From Lates calcarifer (lineage: Eukaryota; Chordata; Actinopteri; Centropomidae): a stretch of DNA of 64,000 nt. Shown one piece after another: positions 50,895 through 61,586 of this stretch. Under the pieces are notes generated by a model. That model ran no database searches, had not been told where the DNA came from, and was given only the letters and a program-made list of their open reading frames with translations. The translations under genes and the position numbers were made by a program. Where the stretch lies: positions 5,953,528 to 6,017,527 of the forward strand of contig NC_066844.1 of the NCBI RefSeq assembly GCF_001640805.2, read 5' to 3'. The stretch's first letter is position 1; the number at the start of each line of letters is the position of its first letter.

Positions 50895-51889
50895 ACTATA
50901 TTGCCAAAAGTATGTGAACAGCAATATGCTGGGCTCGGACCATTAGTTTTAATTTGCGATTAAAAGCACTAATCAATATGTTTATGTTGGCAAGGGAAGA
51001 AAAATATTACATGTATATGAGAGGAGTTGTTTGTGGAGACGAACTCCCATCAACCAACTCTGCAGTTCCCTTGCATTACAGCCTCTTTCAGCTCATTTGT
51101 TCTGACCACATCTTTACTGTTCAGGTTCACTCTCACTGCTCTTATTGTTCCCACCTGCAGCAGGCAGGTGTTTTCAGCAAAAAAAGCTCAGATAAAGTCA
51201 CTGTTCACGACCTGCTCTTTACAAACAGCAGCCAGACAGAGCAACTATAGCAGGTGAGCATAGCAGGAGTGTTTAGCCAGATATTTCCCTCAGGAGTTGG
51301 TTGAGAGTAAAACAGAGCTTCAGGAGAGTGAATGTTAGATGTGCATTTAATAAGTGGACACAACAACTCCAGATGAACGCTAATGTTTCTCTGTATTTGT
51401 AGAATATGTAAATCAGCAGCTGTTTATTAACATGGTTGTGTTGCCTCCAAGTGGCTACTTGCACAGCACAGTGATTTGTTCTTGTTTTTTTGTTTTTTTG
51501 GGGTGAAAAATGTTTGCTTCCAACTTTGTAGCAACAGTTCAGGGAAGACTCTTTCTGCTTCAACTGAACAATACCCTTGCACACACAAAGGGAGCTCCAT
51601 AGAGAATTGGTTTTCTCAGTTTGATGTGGAAGCACTTGACTGGCCTGCGCAGAGCCCCGACCCCAACCCCATCCATCATGTCTGAGATGAAATGAAACAC
51701 CCACTGTGAGCTAGGCCTTAACACCTATCACCATCTATAACTGACCTCATTAATGCTCTCAGGGCTGAGTGGAAGCAAATCCCAGACGAGAGAAGGACGT
51801 TACAGCAGTATAATTATATACGTGGTTGTGGTTCAGCAGTCACAAATAGGTGTTACGTTTGTGGCTCCACGTACATTTGGCCATGCTAT
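50895..51889 (+). mobile_element. degenerate Tc1-like transposon, copy 2, with internal insertion
   Basis: The left end ACTATATTGCCAAAAGTATG matches the terminal repeat of a common Tc1 family, and the degraded right end CATTTGGCCATGCTATG is its inverted partner. The C-terminal transposase fossil lies at 51596-51790 (ENWFSQFDVEALDWPAQSPD, then stop instead of Trp). The upstream half of the transposase is missing; the repeat at 51045-51475 occupies that space. Confidence 0.65.
51045..51475 (+). repeat. dispersed repeat, copy B (inside Tc1 fossil)
   Basis: Same order of blocks as the copy at 40075-40460, with GATATTTCCCTCAGGAGTTGG and GTGGACACAACAACTCCAGA better preserved. A shorter third copy with ATATTTCCCTCAGGAGCTGG lies at 57780-57870. 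Confidence 0.5.
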
Positions 51890-53394
51890 GCGTGCACTTC
51901 TGACACACTTACTGAGGGTTAAACTTATGTGAAGTTTGACAAATAATAGCTAAGGTGCCAATGCAGGAGATATGACCTACTGTTACTGCAGCAAGGTGCC
52001 ATAAAAAGCTACATGTTTTGACATATCTGGCATGTATGTTTCACATACAGTGGGCTTCCAAGATTAAGGCTTAGGAGACCTCCAGGTTCTTAACAGTTTC
52101 TTAAAGAAAAGTAAAGAAAAAAAAAGTATGTAGATAAGTTTTTATGCTCATTCTTCCTTCTGTGAGAATCATGGTAAATGTCCTTGATGTGCTTGATTGA
52201 CAATCATTGTCAAACAAAGTAATATGTGCTATAAACTGTGCTGAAATATCAAGTTTAAACTCACAAAAAAGTAAAAGACCTGATTCAACATGATGCACTG
52301 AAGATACAACAGGGTTATTTATCTTCCATAATGTATCTTTCATTAGTCCCCTCGCAGTAGTTCCTCTATCTTTATCATAGGAACATGTTTGGCCTTTCAC
52401 TACGCAACTGTTTTCACAGGCATCCTTGGAAAAAGCCTGAAATGTACAACAGAGACATAAATCAAGAGGGCTGTGCTCTTTGCTTTCAGGTGATGATTTA
52501 CAGAGAAGCGGTCGGGATTGTCTGCCTGAAAATAAAATAAGTATGTGCACAGATCTACATGACATAAAACGTGTTTTGTTTTCTCAATAAAACTGGTGAT
52601 TGTATCATATAAGAATGGGGCAGAGTCCTCTTGTATAACACCTTTACATCAACATCAAGGGTTGTGTGTCATTTCATTTTTAAAGGCCAGCAATCTCAGC
52701 TAAACTTTTGTCTGTTCAGCTGTTATTTTATTGTGCGTGGTCGGTTACCAGGGCAACACAGGACAAATTACCAACTGGATGAAATCCCTCAGACACTGAT
52801 AGGGCTTTTTATGGGTCGACATAATAACCACAAAAAAAAAAAAAAAATCATATAATTCACTGAAATGCAGAGGAAACAGTGGAGAGCAGCAAAATATAAC
52901 TGCAGGCTCCCACCATCCAGTACGCAATCCAATAGCTTGTAAAACACTAATAAATATGAATAAAACCATAACTGATGTTAGACGAAATCTAAAAGCCTTT
53001 ATTCATTCATATAGTAGTCATTGTCATTTTACAGTACCTGCCTTACTATTGATTTATTTGTTATATTTTCAGACAGGTAATTACAGTTTTTGTTAAGTTA
53101 GCATAAGAGGGAAGAAGTATAGCTTAATGAGAACCTAATGAAACTTTATTTGCATGACTGAATACAGCATGAAACTAATAATGGCTACACAGACTTTCAT
53201 TTCTCACTTCATTCTCATTGTGTTTTTAAATCTGCCACTGCAAATGAATATAATGATACTAATGATGATATCATCATGTCTGTCAGTAGCATTTGTTTGC
53301 CTTAAAAACTGAGCTTCTATTGAGAGCTGAGACCACCTTACCTTTTCCTCTACTTCTTTTTTTACTTAGACACAGAGAGCAGTGCTCTGAGCTT
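51890..53394. other. gene-free stretch with one long unassigned open frame
   Basis: The minus strand is open from 52565 to 52101 (154 codons). Within it, CTGTTGTACATTTCAG at about 52440 looks like an acceptor. The peptide (for example KDACENSCVVKGQTCSYDKD) is not one I recognise, and base composition is not coding-like, so it is left unassigned. Confidence 0.3.
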
Positions 53395-53612
53395 AATGCT
53401 GATTTCAGCATGTTAACACGATCACAGTGACCATGCAAACCCTCTGATGTATAATGTTTACCATGTTCACCATTTAAACTAGTAATTAGCACTAAACAGT
53501 TTGTGTTCAGTGCTAATTAATACACATTTAATAGTTTGCACTAAACACAGAGCTGATGGGAACATTCGTTGTGCAGGTATTTGGTCATAAATCAAAGTAT
53601 TGGACAAATTTT
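53395..53612 (+). repeat. GCATGCTAA-family dispersed repeat
   Basis: TTTCAGCATGTTAACACGATC, CACTAAACACAGAGCTGATGG and GTATTTGGTCATAAATCAAAG with TATTGGACAAATTTT match a repeat widespread in teleosts, and match the inverted copy at 19577-19815. Confidence 0.6.
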
Positions 53613-55886
53613 CTCATTCCCTGTCTATTCAAATGTCAATATTTCAGGCAACATTTCACCTGCAACTGCAGGACTGTTTGTTTCTGAGGAAGCTACAAAA
53701 TATATTACCATGTTGTTATTGTTGGCTATCTTTTTGTTTTTTCATGTTTTACAACTTGTTTGGGTGGCTCAGATTAATTGGCAGTGAGCCAATTAGATCG
53801 ACTTTGTACTGACTGATAATTAGAAGCAATAAATTCTTGAAAATTTTCAAGACGTGTGTTTTTCATCCTCTGGCTTCTTCACGCCTCATTTATTGCATAA
53901 AGCTGTAATATATTGAATCAAGCTGTGGAAATGACTCGGTGGTTAAGATGCAGAGAGGGGCCTCTAAAGCACAATCCTGCCCAAGGCCCCAGAAATGGTC
54001 ATGATATTATCTTATATCAGACTCACAAAACTGTGTTTAAGTCCTGCCAAGCTGCAGTTGTGCTGAATGTGTCCAATCAGTGCAGCTAGATAATAAATTA
54101 CTTCACTGGATCAGATAAACACTACTCTGATCATTTAGTGCTAAGCATACCTCTTCCTTTAATTCCCACAGCAGATAAGATAACATCGATGCCCACTTAA
54201 AACACAGTGACAGGTGACAAAAAAGTTATGTGATTCTGAATATTTTCTCTCTATTTGAAATTTATTAGACCTGTCGTTCACATTCCCAGATATGTGGTTG
54301 ATAAAAACCCTTAAAAACCCTTTTTTTTTTTAAATACTTGGCCTGAAAAATCAAGTTAAAAAGAAAAATTATTGAGTAATTAATGGAAAAAAAATCAGAG
54401 ATAGGAGGGATGTCTGATGAAATAAATAAACATAATTCTGTGTGACAGAAATAAGTTTTGTTGTCTCAGCTCAGAAGTGAAACCACAGGACTACATCAGT
54501 CACCATAGATTCAATTCAAACTATTTTCTACTACAATGTGAAGGCAGCAAACAGTCTTAGCTTTCAAAGAGGTCACAATAACTATTCTTCAGAAAGTAAC
54601 TAAGTATTAGAACAGTTAGAAATCATCAAAATAAGTCTCATTATGACAGAGCAGACCTCAGTCTCTGTCTGCTGAGTCTGCTGATCTACTAATGGCATTT
54701 CTACTCACATGTATTACTTGAGTTTCTAGGGAGATATAAGGGGACAGCAAAGTGATGGGAACAGCAGCAGTAGATACACTACTAACCAGAGTGACGTCCG
54801 GCCTGCAAGTAAGATAAACAGTGCTGATTTATTGGTGAGAATGAAATCAGCCAAGCATAAATCTGACACTCCTGATAAATCTCCACAACTTTAGTCTGCA
54901 GGAACTGGATGAGTCCCTCTGTGTCAATTTATGGATTCGTAGTAAAGCCGCCACTGTTGGCCCAAGTCTAATAAAAGTTGTAAACTACAACACTCCAAGC
55001 ATGAGACTTGTGATTGGCAATAATATTCTCCATAACACTATCAATTTTTGGACTTGAATTGAATTATTGACATAGACAACAGAGTTGTGAGCAATATCCA
55101 TAAACATTTGGGCATTTGTTGAGCAGTATTTACGCAGTAATAACATATGAAGCATCATTTTATATTGCCCTGTATCTTAAAGTTTACAATATATATGTAT
55201 ATTCGCCTCTTAAGTTTTGTGTTGTGTCACCTATGCCGGCAGCCTGCCAAGTGATATTCCTTGTATTGTATCTGTGAGTGTACTTGGCAAATAAAACATA
55301 ATCTGATATACACTGTTTATATTACACTTGTCATTATAACAGTTATAAACATTAATTTACAATAAAATAATAAAGTAGAAAGCAGTAACACAGAAAAGAG
55401 ATAAAAAAATACACCTAACATTATATCAATATTTGACTGATTTACTCAAAAATCACTGGTGATAATGATGAGGTCTTTTCTTGTCAAACTAACCACAAAA
55501 ACATTTTGTTCCGATTCTCTTGACATTTCTCCTTTTTTCCCACTGATAATCAAGCCAAAGGATAAAATACACTTCATTAGTTTTTCAAGTGTTTTGGCAT
55601 TTCAGTGTGTGGCAGTTGTTTGAAAACAGTTCATTATCTCTTTATCAGTTCTGCTATGACATAACGTGTTGGACGGGGATGATTTGTCCACTTTACAGCT
55701 TCAGACGTGACAGTTAAAGAGCCTGCTCTGCAAACCCAAAAGCAGATAAGAGGAGGTCACAGATGCCGCAATCGTGACACCTGCTTAATTTGACATATCT
55801 CAGTTTTATGTGTCTGACATCCAATAAGTTTACACATCAAATTATGTGATGGTGTCAGATTTCCCCAGTTAAAATGGTTTTTGATT
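53613..55886. other. gene-free stretch, weak tRNA-like segment
   Basis: GACTCGGTGGTTAAGATGCAG at 53933 recalls an A-box of a tRNA-derived sequence, but no matching B-box follows. The rest is AT-rich with no supported gene. Confidence 0.3.
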
Positions 55887-56122
55887 TAAAGGACAGTTCC
55901 GCATTTTGGGATATACAGTATGCTCTCTTCACTCTCAAGAGTTAGATGAGAGGATTGATACAGCCCACATGTCTGTACTATAAATATGAATATACAGCCA
56001 GCAGCTGGTTAGCGTGGCTTGGCATAGACTGGAAACCAAACAACCATCCTGTCTCTGTTTTAAAGTAACAAAACATACATACCTACACTTCTAAAGCTCA
56101 TGTTACTTCTCCTTTGTTTAAT
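55887..56122 (+). repeat. palindromic teleost repeat, left arm and centre
   Basis: AAAGGACAGTTCCGCATTTTG, GAGTTAGATGAGAGGATTGAT, then GCCAGCAGCTGGTTAGC and CTAAAGCTCATGTTACTTC, in the order of the family at 37836-38217 but without the right arm. Confidence 0.65.
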
Positions 56123-57612
56123 GTAATATTAAGCCACTATTTTACCTTACCACTGACTTATAATAGGGAGATTAGAGCTTCTGTCATTCCCACTCCACAC
56201 CCCAAGAGCCTGCTCTATGTAACTTGTGAATGGGTGAGTGATAGTCAGTGTCTTAAACTGCCAGAATCCATTAAGTTCAAGAGTACTACCAAACTGCAGA
56301 TCAGTTAAAATGGCTTAGAGGTCATGAAAAACCAGTGATCATCTCTAATATCAAGCACTGCGCAGTCTGAGCTCCAGTCAAGCGATTGATTGGTTTTGTT
56401 TTCTCTACATGAGCTGTTAACTATGGGGATATGTTGCTTCCAGTACCTGTAACCACCCAGCAGAACTTAAAGCGCCAGCATCCTCCACCTAATTACCACT
56501 TAAAGCTGCAGAGGGTGCTGTTGTTCAGCAAACATTACATAGTGTTGTTTTAACCATTTAAAAGTGTAAAAACTTTTACAACCTATCACTATCAATACTC
56601 CTTTAACAACCAGTCATTTCTCTTATGTTTAGTATCTTTGAGTATCTTTTAATTAACTGAGCAAGACCTTCACATGTCCACAAATTTGGAAATAAACCAT
56701 ATATTAAGTGTAAATATATATACAAACTATGGGATAATAGCCACAGTCACAGAGTATGGCAGCATATTTAACAAGTGACACAGTGCACAACAGAGAAGCC
56801 AGGGCACAGGGAGGAAACTGAAACTAATAACAAAGTTTACGGTCAGTTTTATCAGTTTTATAGTCACCTACTTAATCAATGGGAGCAGATAATCATTGTA
56901 CACCTTTTGCCTTCGTGTGTGACAGCACGAATTCTGTCTGAAAAACAGTGATAAACTTCTAGGAGAGTAGAGTTCATTACTATTTTAAAGGAAGCATGAG
57001 ACAAAAACAATAAGGCAATCAAGCCTTTTTTAAGAACAGAAGTCCATTATATTTCAGATTAGTTATGTCTCTCACTCCCACTCTGATGACTACCTGCCTC
57101 TATTTTTTATCCTACTAGGAATAAAGCTGCTCATTTCTTGCTTTGTCACAAATGACATATGACTCATGGCGTTTCTGAAATCTCTGATGATTGCCACTGA
57201 ATTTCAGGTCGCATTCACACATTCATACATGTATAGAATAGATACATGATGAGTTTGCTTGTGCTGTTTGGGTGGCATTGTGTCAAAATAATCTATAGCG
57301 TAAAAAAAAAAAATCATCACACTTTTCCACAGTAGGTTCCACAAGCTGACTGACAACTGACAAATGCCTCTATGTGCTAAACCTGAGATTATTACATACT
57401 TTATCCATCATACTCTGGTGACATACAACTGCATGACTACATGTAACACAAAAGGAGCTGCTTATAGTAACAAAAAACCTGTATATGTAATAATGTTTTG
57501 GCTCTCTCTAACTGCTCTGGTCAGTACTGTCGACATTTCCAGACTGATTAACTGACTACATGCTCCCCACCCAGTACCAAACATAGTCACAGGAAGTCAG
57601 CAACAGGTTGGT
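56123..57612. other. gene-free stretch
   Basis: No exon, RNA gene or familiar repeat was recognised, apart from an A run at 57303-57313. Confidence 0.35.
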
Positions 57613-57614
57613 GA

Positions 57615-57740
57615 AGATAGGCAAGGCAAGTTTATTTGTATAGCACATTTCAACAACATGGTAATTCAATGTTTAACTTTACATAAGATATAAACAGCAT
57701 TAAGACAAAATGTAAAAGCAGTGTGAGGCAATATTAAAAA
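57615..57740 (+). repeat. teleost repeat (AGGCAAGTTTATTTGTATAG type)
   Basis: AAGGCAAGTTTATTTGTATAG followed by CACATTTCAACAAC matches a very common short interspersed sequence of fish genomes; the following AAAATGTAAAAGCAGTG is also characteristic. Confidence 0.6.
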
Positions 57741-58839
57741 AGTTACAGTACATGGAAGAAAATAAGCAATATGAGAGTGTAAGAGTGAAGCATTTAGCAG
57801 CTAAAGTGCTGGATATTTCCCTCAGGAGCTGGTGGAGACTTTGGCATGATTAGACTTTAGCATGTGGCTGGAAACATGACCTAAAATTAACCTGCCATGT
57901 CTGCTGCATGTGAAAGCAGACAATTTTGAAGGGGGGTTGTTATGTTTTTCTTTATTTTCTGTCATCCCAAATGTCCAAAAAAACAAATGAATGCAGGTTT
58001 AAGGAACATCTTTAAACTTAGAAGGTCGCAGGTTCAGGCTCAGCAAAAGACATGAAGAGAGCTTGTTGATGCGTCCTTAGTCTCTGAGAAACGTTGCTTG
58101 CTGACCCACTTGACTGTTAGACATCTGTTGTGAGAGGGGGGTCAGATAAATAAACATGTTCTATTCACACTCAGGCTGATGATTTACTTTCCTCCAGCCT
58201 AAGTGGTTGTCATCAGTCTTACCTGTCTGAGTTATTGCCCTTTCCCATGACTTGGAAGCAATTTTTCACTTCTTGGCTCAACAGGGAACCGTTTGGCCAA
58301 ACAGTAAATTTTGACAAGAAACTGACTTGAAATCAATACCTTGGTTGAAATATGAGGTCAATTTGTTTTAAATTGTTGGTCACCACTGCTTCTAGGAGCA
58401 GAGCCCACACTGATGAGGTGAGCAGGGGGTTAGTGAGTGTGAAGTAGTGAAATGTCAGACTGAGCCAAATCTGTCACCTTTAGCCAAACATTTTCTCACA
58501 CAACATCACATCAAAGCATCAAAATGCTGAGTGTTTAATATTTCAACAAATTTAAATTATTAACAGGCATCACCTCATCCTAATTTCTTTTTTCTCTCAG
58601 CTGTACATGACCCTGTACCACCCACACATTTCTGCCGAGCAGCCTCTCCTGCTGTCCTGGTCGCCTGTTGGCCTGATTTCAAAAGAACCTTACCTGTCTG
58701 AAACAAAGATTATTAATTAACAACACAATCTCAGCCTTGTATACTACTCCCACCTGTCTTCCTGGACTGTATGATGCATACAGTGTAATTATTACTAATG
58801 CAAGTTAGTGTAACACCAGCATTACTTCAGCTTTTCATT

Positions 58840-58992
58840 ATTCATCACTCCACTATCGAGCTTATCCTGTGCAGGGGTCACTGGGGACAGGAGCTTATCC
58901 CTTCATACATGGTGCCAGTCTGTCACACACCCAACACACCTGTCTTTGGACTGTGGGCTGAAACCAGAGAATCCTGAATAAACACACAAAGG
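58840..58992 (-). mobile_element. tRNA-derived SINE, reverse copy
   Basis: AGCTTATCCTGTGCAGGGGTC at the left and GTCTTTGGACTGTGGGCTGAA at the right are the reverse complement of the family at 32364-32640. It is truncated and lacks the tRNA-like head. Confidence 0.55.
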
Positions 58993-60372
58993 CAGGTTTA
59001 GATTAAACTACTAGGAGCCCATTTCTGTAGTGTGTAAGATGTTATTTTGTAAAAAAGCACTTTGTAAGTAAATACACACTATACTTTTAACAAATGACTT
59101 TAAGATATCAGTAATTATCATGTGCTTTTACTAGTTTTTGGATGAAAATAGACTTCTGACACAAAGAGACATTTACTATATCAGATATATCATATGGCTA
59201 CACAAATACATTCATTATCAGTTTAGGTTTCCTGTGATAATCACATAAAATAACACCACCCTAATCCTTAATCTGCTAGGAATCACCTCACAAATTGTAT
59301 CATCACATATTGCTAATTAAAGAATACATTACAGTGAGTTAGATTTTTCTGTTTTAGTCGCTATTTGTAGTTGACAGAAATTAAAGTTAGGTGATGACAA
59401 CAGTGTTAAGATCCACTGCTCACCCTGTGTCTGCTGGGTAGACAGATAAATCCTTCATGCTCTGCGTAAAGAATTGCGTTTAATGAGCTCATTAAAAACC
59501 TCACAGATGTGTCACCGGCTTGCCCCACCCTTTAATGCAGGTGCACGCTTGGTGCCACTCACAAGTGAAATCAATTGATTTTTTCTGTCCTTGAGAGGCG
59601 AGACGATTAGATAGTTTTGTCATTACTGGAAGGTCACAGGTTTAATTCCTGCAGCAGCCGATGTGTCACCAAACCTCTGTCCACCAAAATAACAACTCTT
59701 TAGCTTTGAGGGAAGGCAGGACTCAAGGGCTAAATAAATGAACTGAACTAAATGTTTTATGCAGCAGAAGCGGAGAACAGGAGTCTTGCAGTAGTGTAAA
59801 GATTGATTATCCCACACCAGGGGCTAATGGGAACACTGCAGGCATCTCACATGGGCTAATATTTGCTTATAAATGTAATGGTTTGTGTTAACCTTGGTAG
59901 GCGTAAATGGGTGTGTTCATGTTCATACGATGATAAGAAAAGCAAGGATATGACATGGAAGTATTTTAAATTTAATTTAATAACCTGTATTTTTCTGTAA
60001 TTGGCAATATACTGTATGCTGTGAAGCCCAAACAAAACAAATATGATCTTGTAGAACAATCATTGGTTAAATCATTTTTATGGGTGTGAGTAATAGGACT
60101 TTCTAACAATGGACTGGTGTGGCTTCATCGTCATCAATGGAACACATGGTAACTCTTTAACCCACGAGAGGTGGGATAAATCCTGCAGATCAGAGCAGAA
60201 AAGTGAGCCAGGGATCCATAAAAATAATCAGACAAGGGATGAGGTCAAAGTATGATTTATGAATTCCCTTTTACACCCCTGTAAAACTCCATTGCTACTC
60301 ATTAACCCGTGAGAAAAGCTCCCATTTGTAGCACCTTTGATCACATGACCATTGGGCTGAGGAGCAGAACTG
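58993..60372. other. intergenic region before guanylin gene
   Basis: No gene is supported. Near 59630, GGAAGGTCACAGGTTTAATTCC contains a B-box-like sequence, possibly a worn tRNA-derived SINE head. The last 300 bp likely hold the guanylin promoter. Confidence 0.35.
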
Positions 60373-60380
60373 TTTAAAAG
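60373..60380 (+). promoter_or_regulatory. TATA-like box of the guanylin gene
   Basis: TTTAAAAG lies 112 bp upstream of the start codon and would place transcription near 60405, leaving a 5' leader of about 85 bases. An ATTAAC half-site at 60301 and GGTTAAATCATT at about 60066 resemble HNF-1 sites, the factor reported for mammalian guanylin promoters. That parallel is inference. Confidence 0.5.
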
Positions 60381-60491
60381 GAGGCTTGTGGACCAAGGGG
60401 AAGCAGACACCGAGCTGAGCACCTGCCGGGTACATCCATAGCAAGAGATAACAGAAAGAGGCTGCAAGACAAACCGCTGTCACCTGTCACC

Positions 60492-60566
60492 ATGAAGGCC
60501 ACACTTGCCACTGTCACTCTCCTGGTCCTGGTTCTTGGCTGGACCTCTGAGGCCGTGCAAGTCGAA
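60492..60566 (+). CDS. guca2a: guanylin exon 1 (signal peptide)
   Basis: The ATG is in a CACCATGA context. The exon encodes the signal peptide and the first pro-residues VQVE, and ends GAA|GTAAGT, a perfect donor, in phase 0. Confidence 0.92.
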
Positions 60567-61193
60567 GTAAGTGCATCACTTAGCATTTCTGTTAACAGAT
60601 GTCTTCATGATGAGGACAATGGGCAATAACCTCTACTCATTAGAAGAAGGAGTGACTGTATTTATCCCTAGATACTATAATTCACATGGGTCACAGAGCA
60701 GAAACAACACAGCTACAAACACGCATTCCTGTGTTCTGAAGATTTATAAACGATGCTAAAACTGTGCAAACTAGTTTACTTACATTTCAATCCTATAATA
60801 CAAACATCTGCCTCTTCTTCCAGGAAAATGGATTGTCTTTCTCACTTGAGGCTGTCAAAAGGCTTCAGGAGCTGGCAGAGATCAGGGGTTCAATGGGACA
60901 ACAAAGCCCACGACTCAAGGCGAGCACCATGTCCCTGTGTGTTGACCCCATGCTCCCACAGGAGCTCCTGCCAATCTGTAAGCAGAGGGGAGCGTCCGCA
61001 TCTCTCGCCAGACTAGGTGAGACCATTAAAAACTGATGGGATTTCAAGTGAAACTTACAAGTCATGAACAATAAAGTACAGGTGATTCAGCAGTGTCTAA
61101 TGTCAGTGGCTAATCTGTCATCTTTCTATTGCAGCAATGGTTCCCCTGGATGTCTGTGAGATCTGTGCCTTTGCTGCCTGCACTGGCTGCTAA
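60492..61193 (+). CDS. guca2a: guanylin precursor (guanylate cyclase C activator)
   Basis: Exons 60492-60566, 60824-61016 and 61135-61193 encode 108 residues; junction phases are 0 and 1 and all borders are GT-AG. Residues 1-21 are a signal peptide (MKATLATVTLLVLVLGWTSEA). The pro-region has C64 and C77, spaced 13 apart as in mammalian proguanylin. The chain ends DVCEICAFAACTGC, with the four cysteines C97, C100, C105 and C108 that pair 1-3 and 2-4 in this family. Ending at the last Cys without a further Leu is the guanylin pattern, although the core CEICAFAACTGC is also the one I remember for eel renoguanylin. The secreted peptide activates guanylate cyclase C in gut and kidney epithelia and raises cGMP, driving salt and water secretion. 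The three-exon layout is the family's usual one. Assignment to the guanylin family is secure; which fish paralogue is not. Confidence 0.93.
60824..61016 (+). CDS. guca2a: guanylin exon 2 (pro-region)
   Basis: The acceptor CTTCTTCCAG is followed by residues 26-89, including VKRLQELAEIRG and the conserved pro-region cysteines C64 and C77. The exon ends CTAG|GTGAGA in phase 1. Confidence 0.92.
61135..61193 (+). CDS. guca2a: guanylin exon 3 (active peptide)
   Basis: The acceptor CTATTGCAG completes an Ala codon. The exon then encodes MVPLDVCEICAFAACTGC and TAA at 61191-61193. Confidence 0.93.
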
Positions 61194-61580
61194 ACAAACC
61201 CAGCAAGCCAGAAGCATCTTGCCAAGCTTAAGACTTGATTTTTTTTCTCCCCTCCAAAACTATTTCAGGAAATTTTTCAAATCTTTGCCTGTAATGATGA
61301 AACAATTACTTTATAATCCCTGAATACCAAGGTTTTGACTGATTCATTTCTGAGTCTGTTTATTTGGTATGGGGTTTTTTGGTTTTGTTTTGTTTCTGTT
61401 TTTTGTTTTTTGTAAACTGTTACTTTGTAGCATATTTACTTTATTTTTCTGCTAAAAGTTTTGTCTCATATTTTATTTTCAAAATTACATTATTTGTTAC
61501 ATTTCTATCCTATCAAGCTTTGTATACGTATTTAAAGGAGAGTTCTTTTTTTATTTTTTCCCCTTTTTATTAACATTTTA

Positions 61581-61586
61581 AATAAA
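61581..61586 (+). terminator. poly(A) signal of the guanylin gene
   Basis: AATAAA lies 388 bases after the stop, followed within 40 bases by a TG-rich stretch (GATTGTGTGTACATTGTGGT) typical of a downstream element. Confidence 0.6.

Noticed and set aside
58010..58060. GGTCGCAGGTTCAGGCTC considered as a tRNA B-box
   Set aside because: No A-box at the proper distance and no cloverleaf can be drawn.
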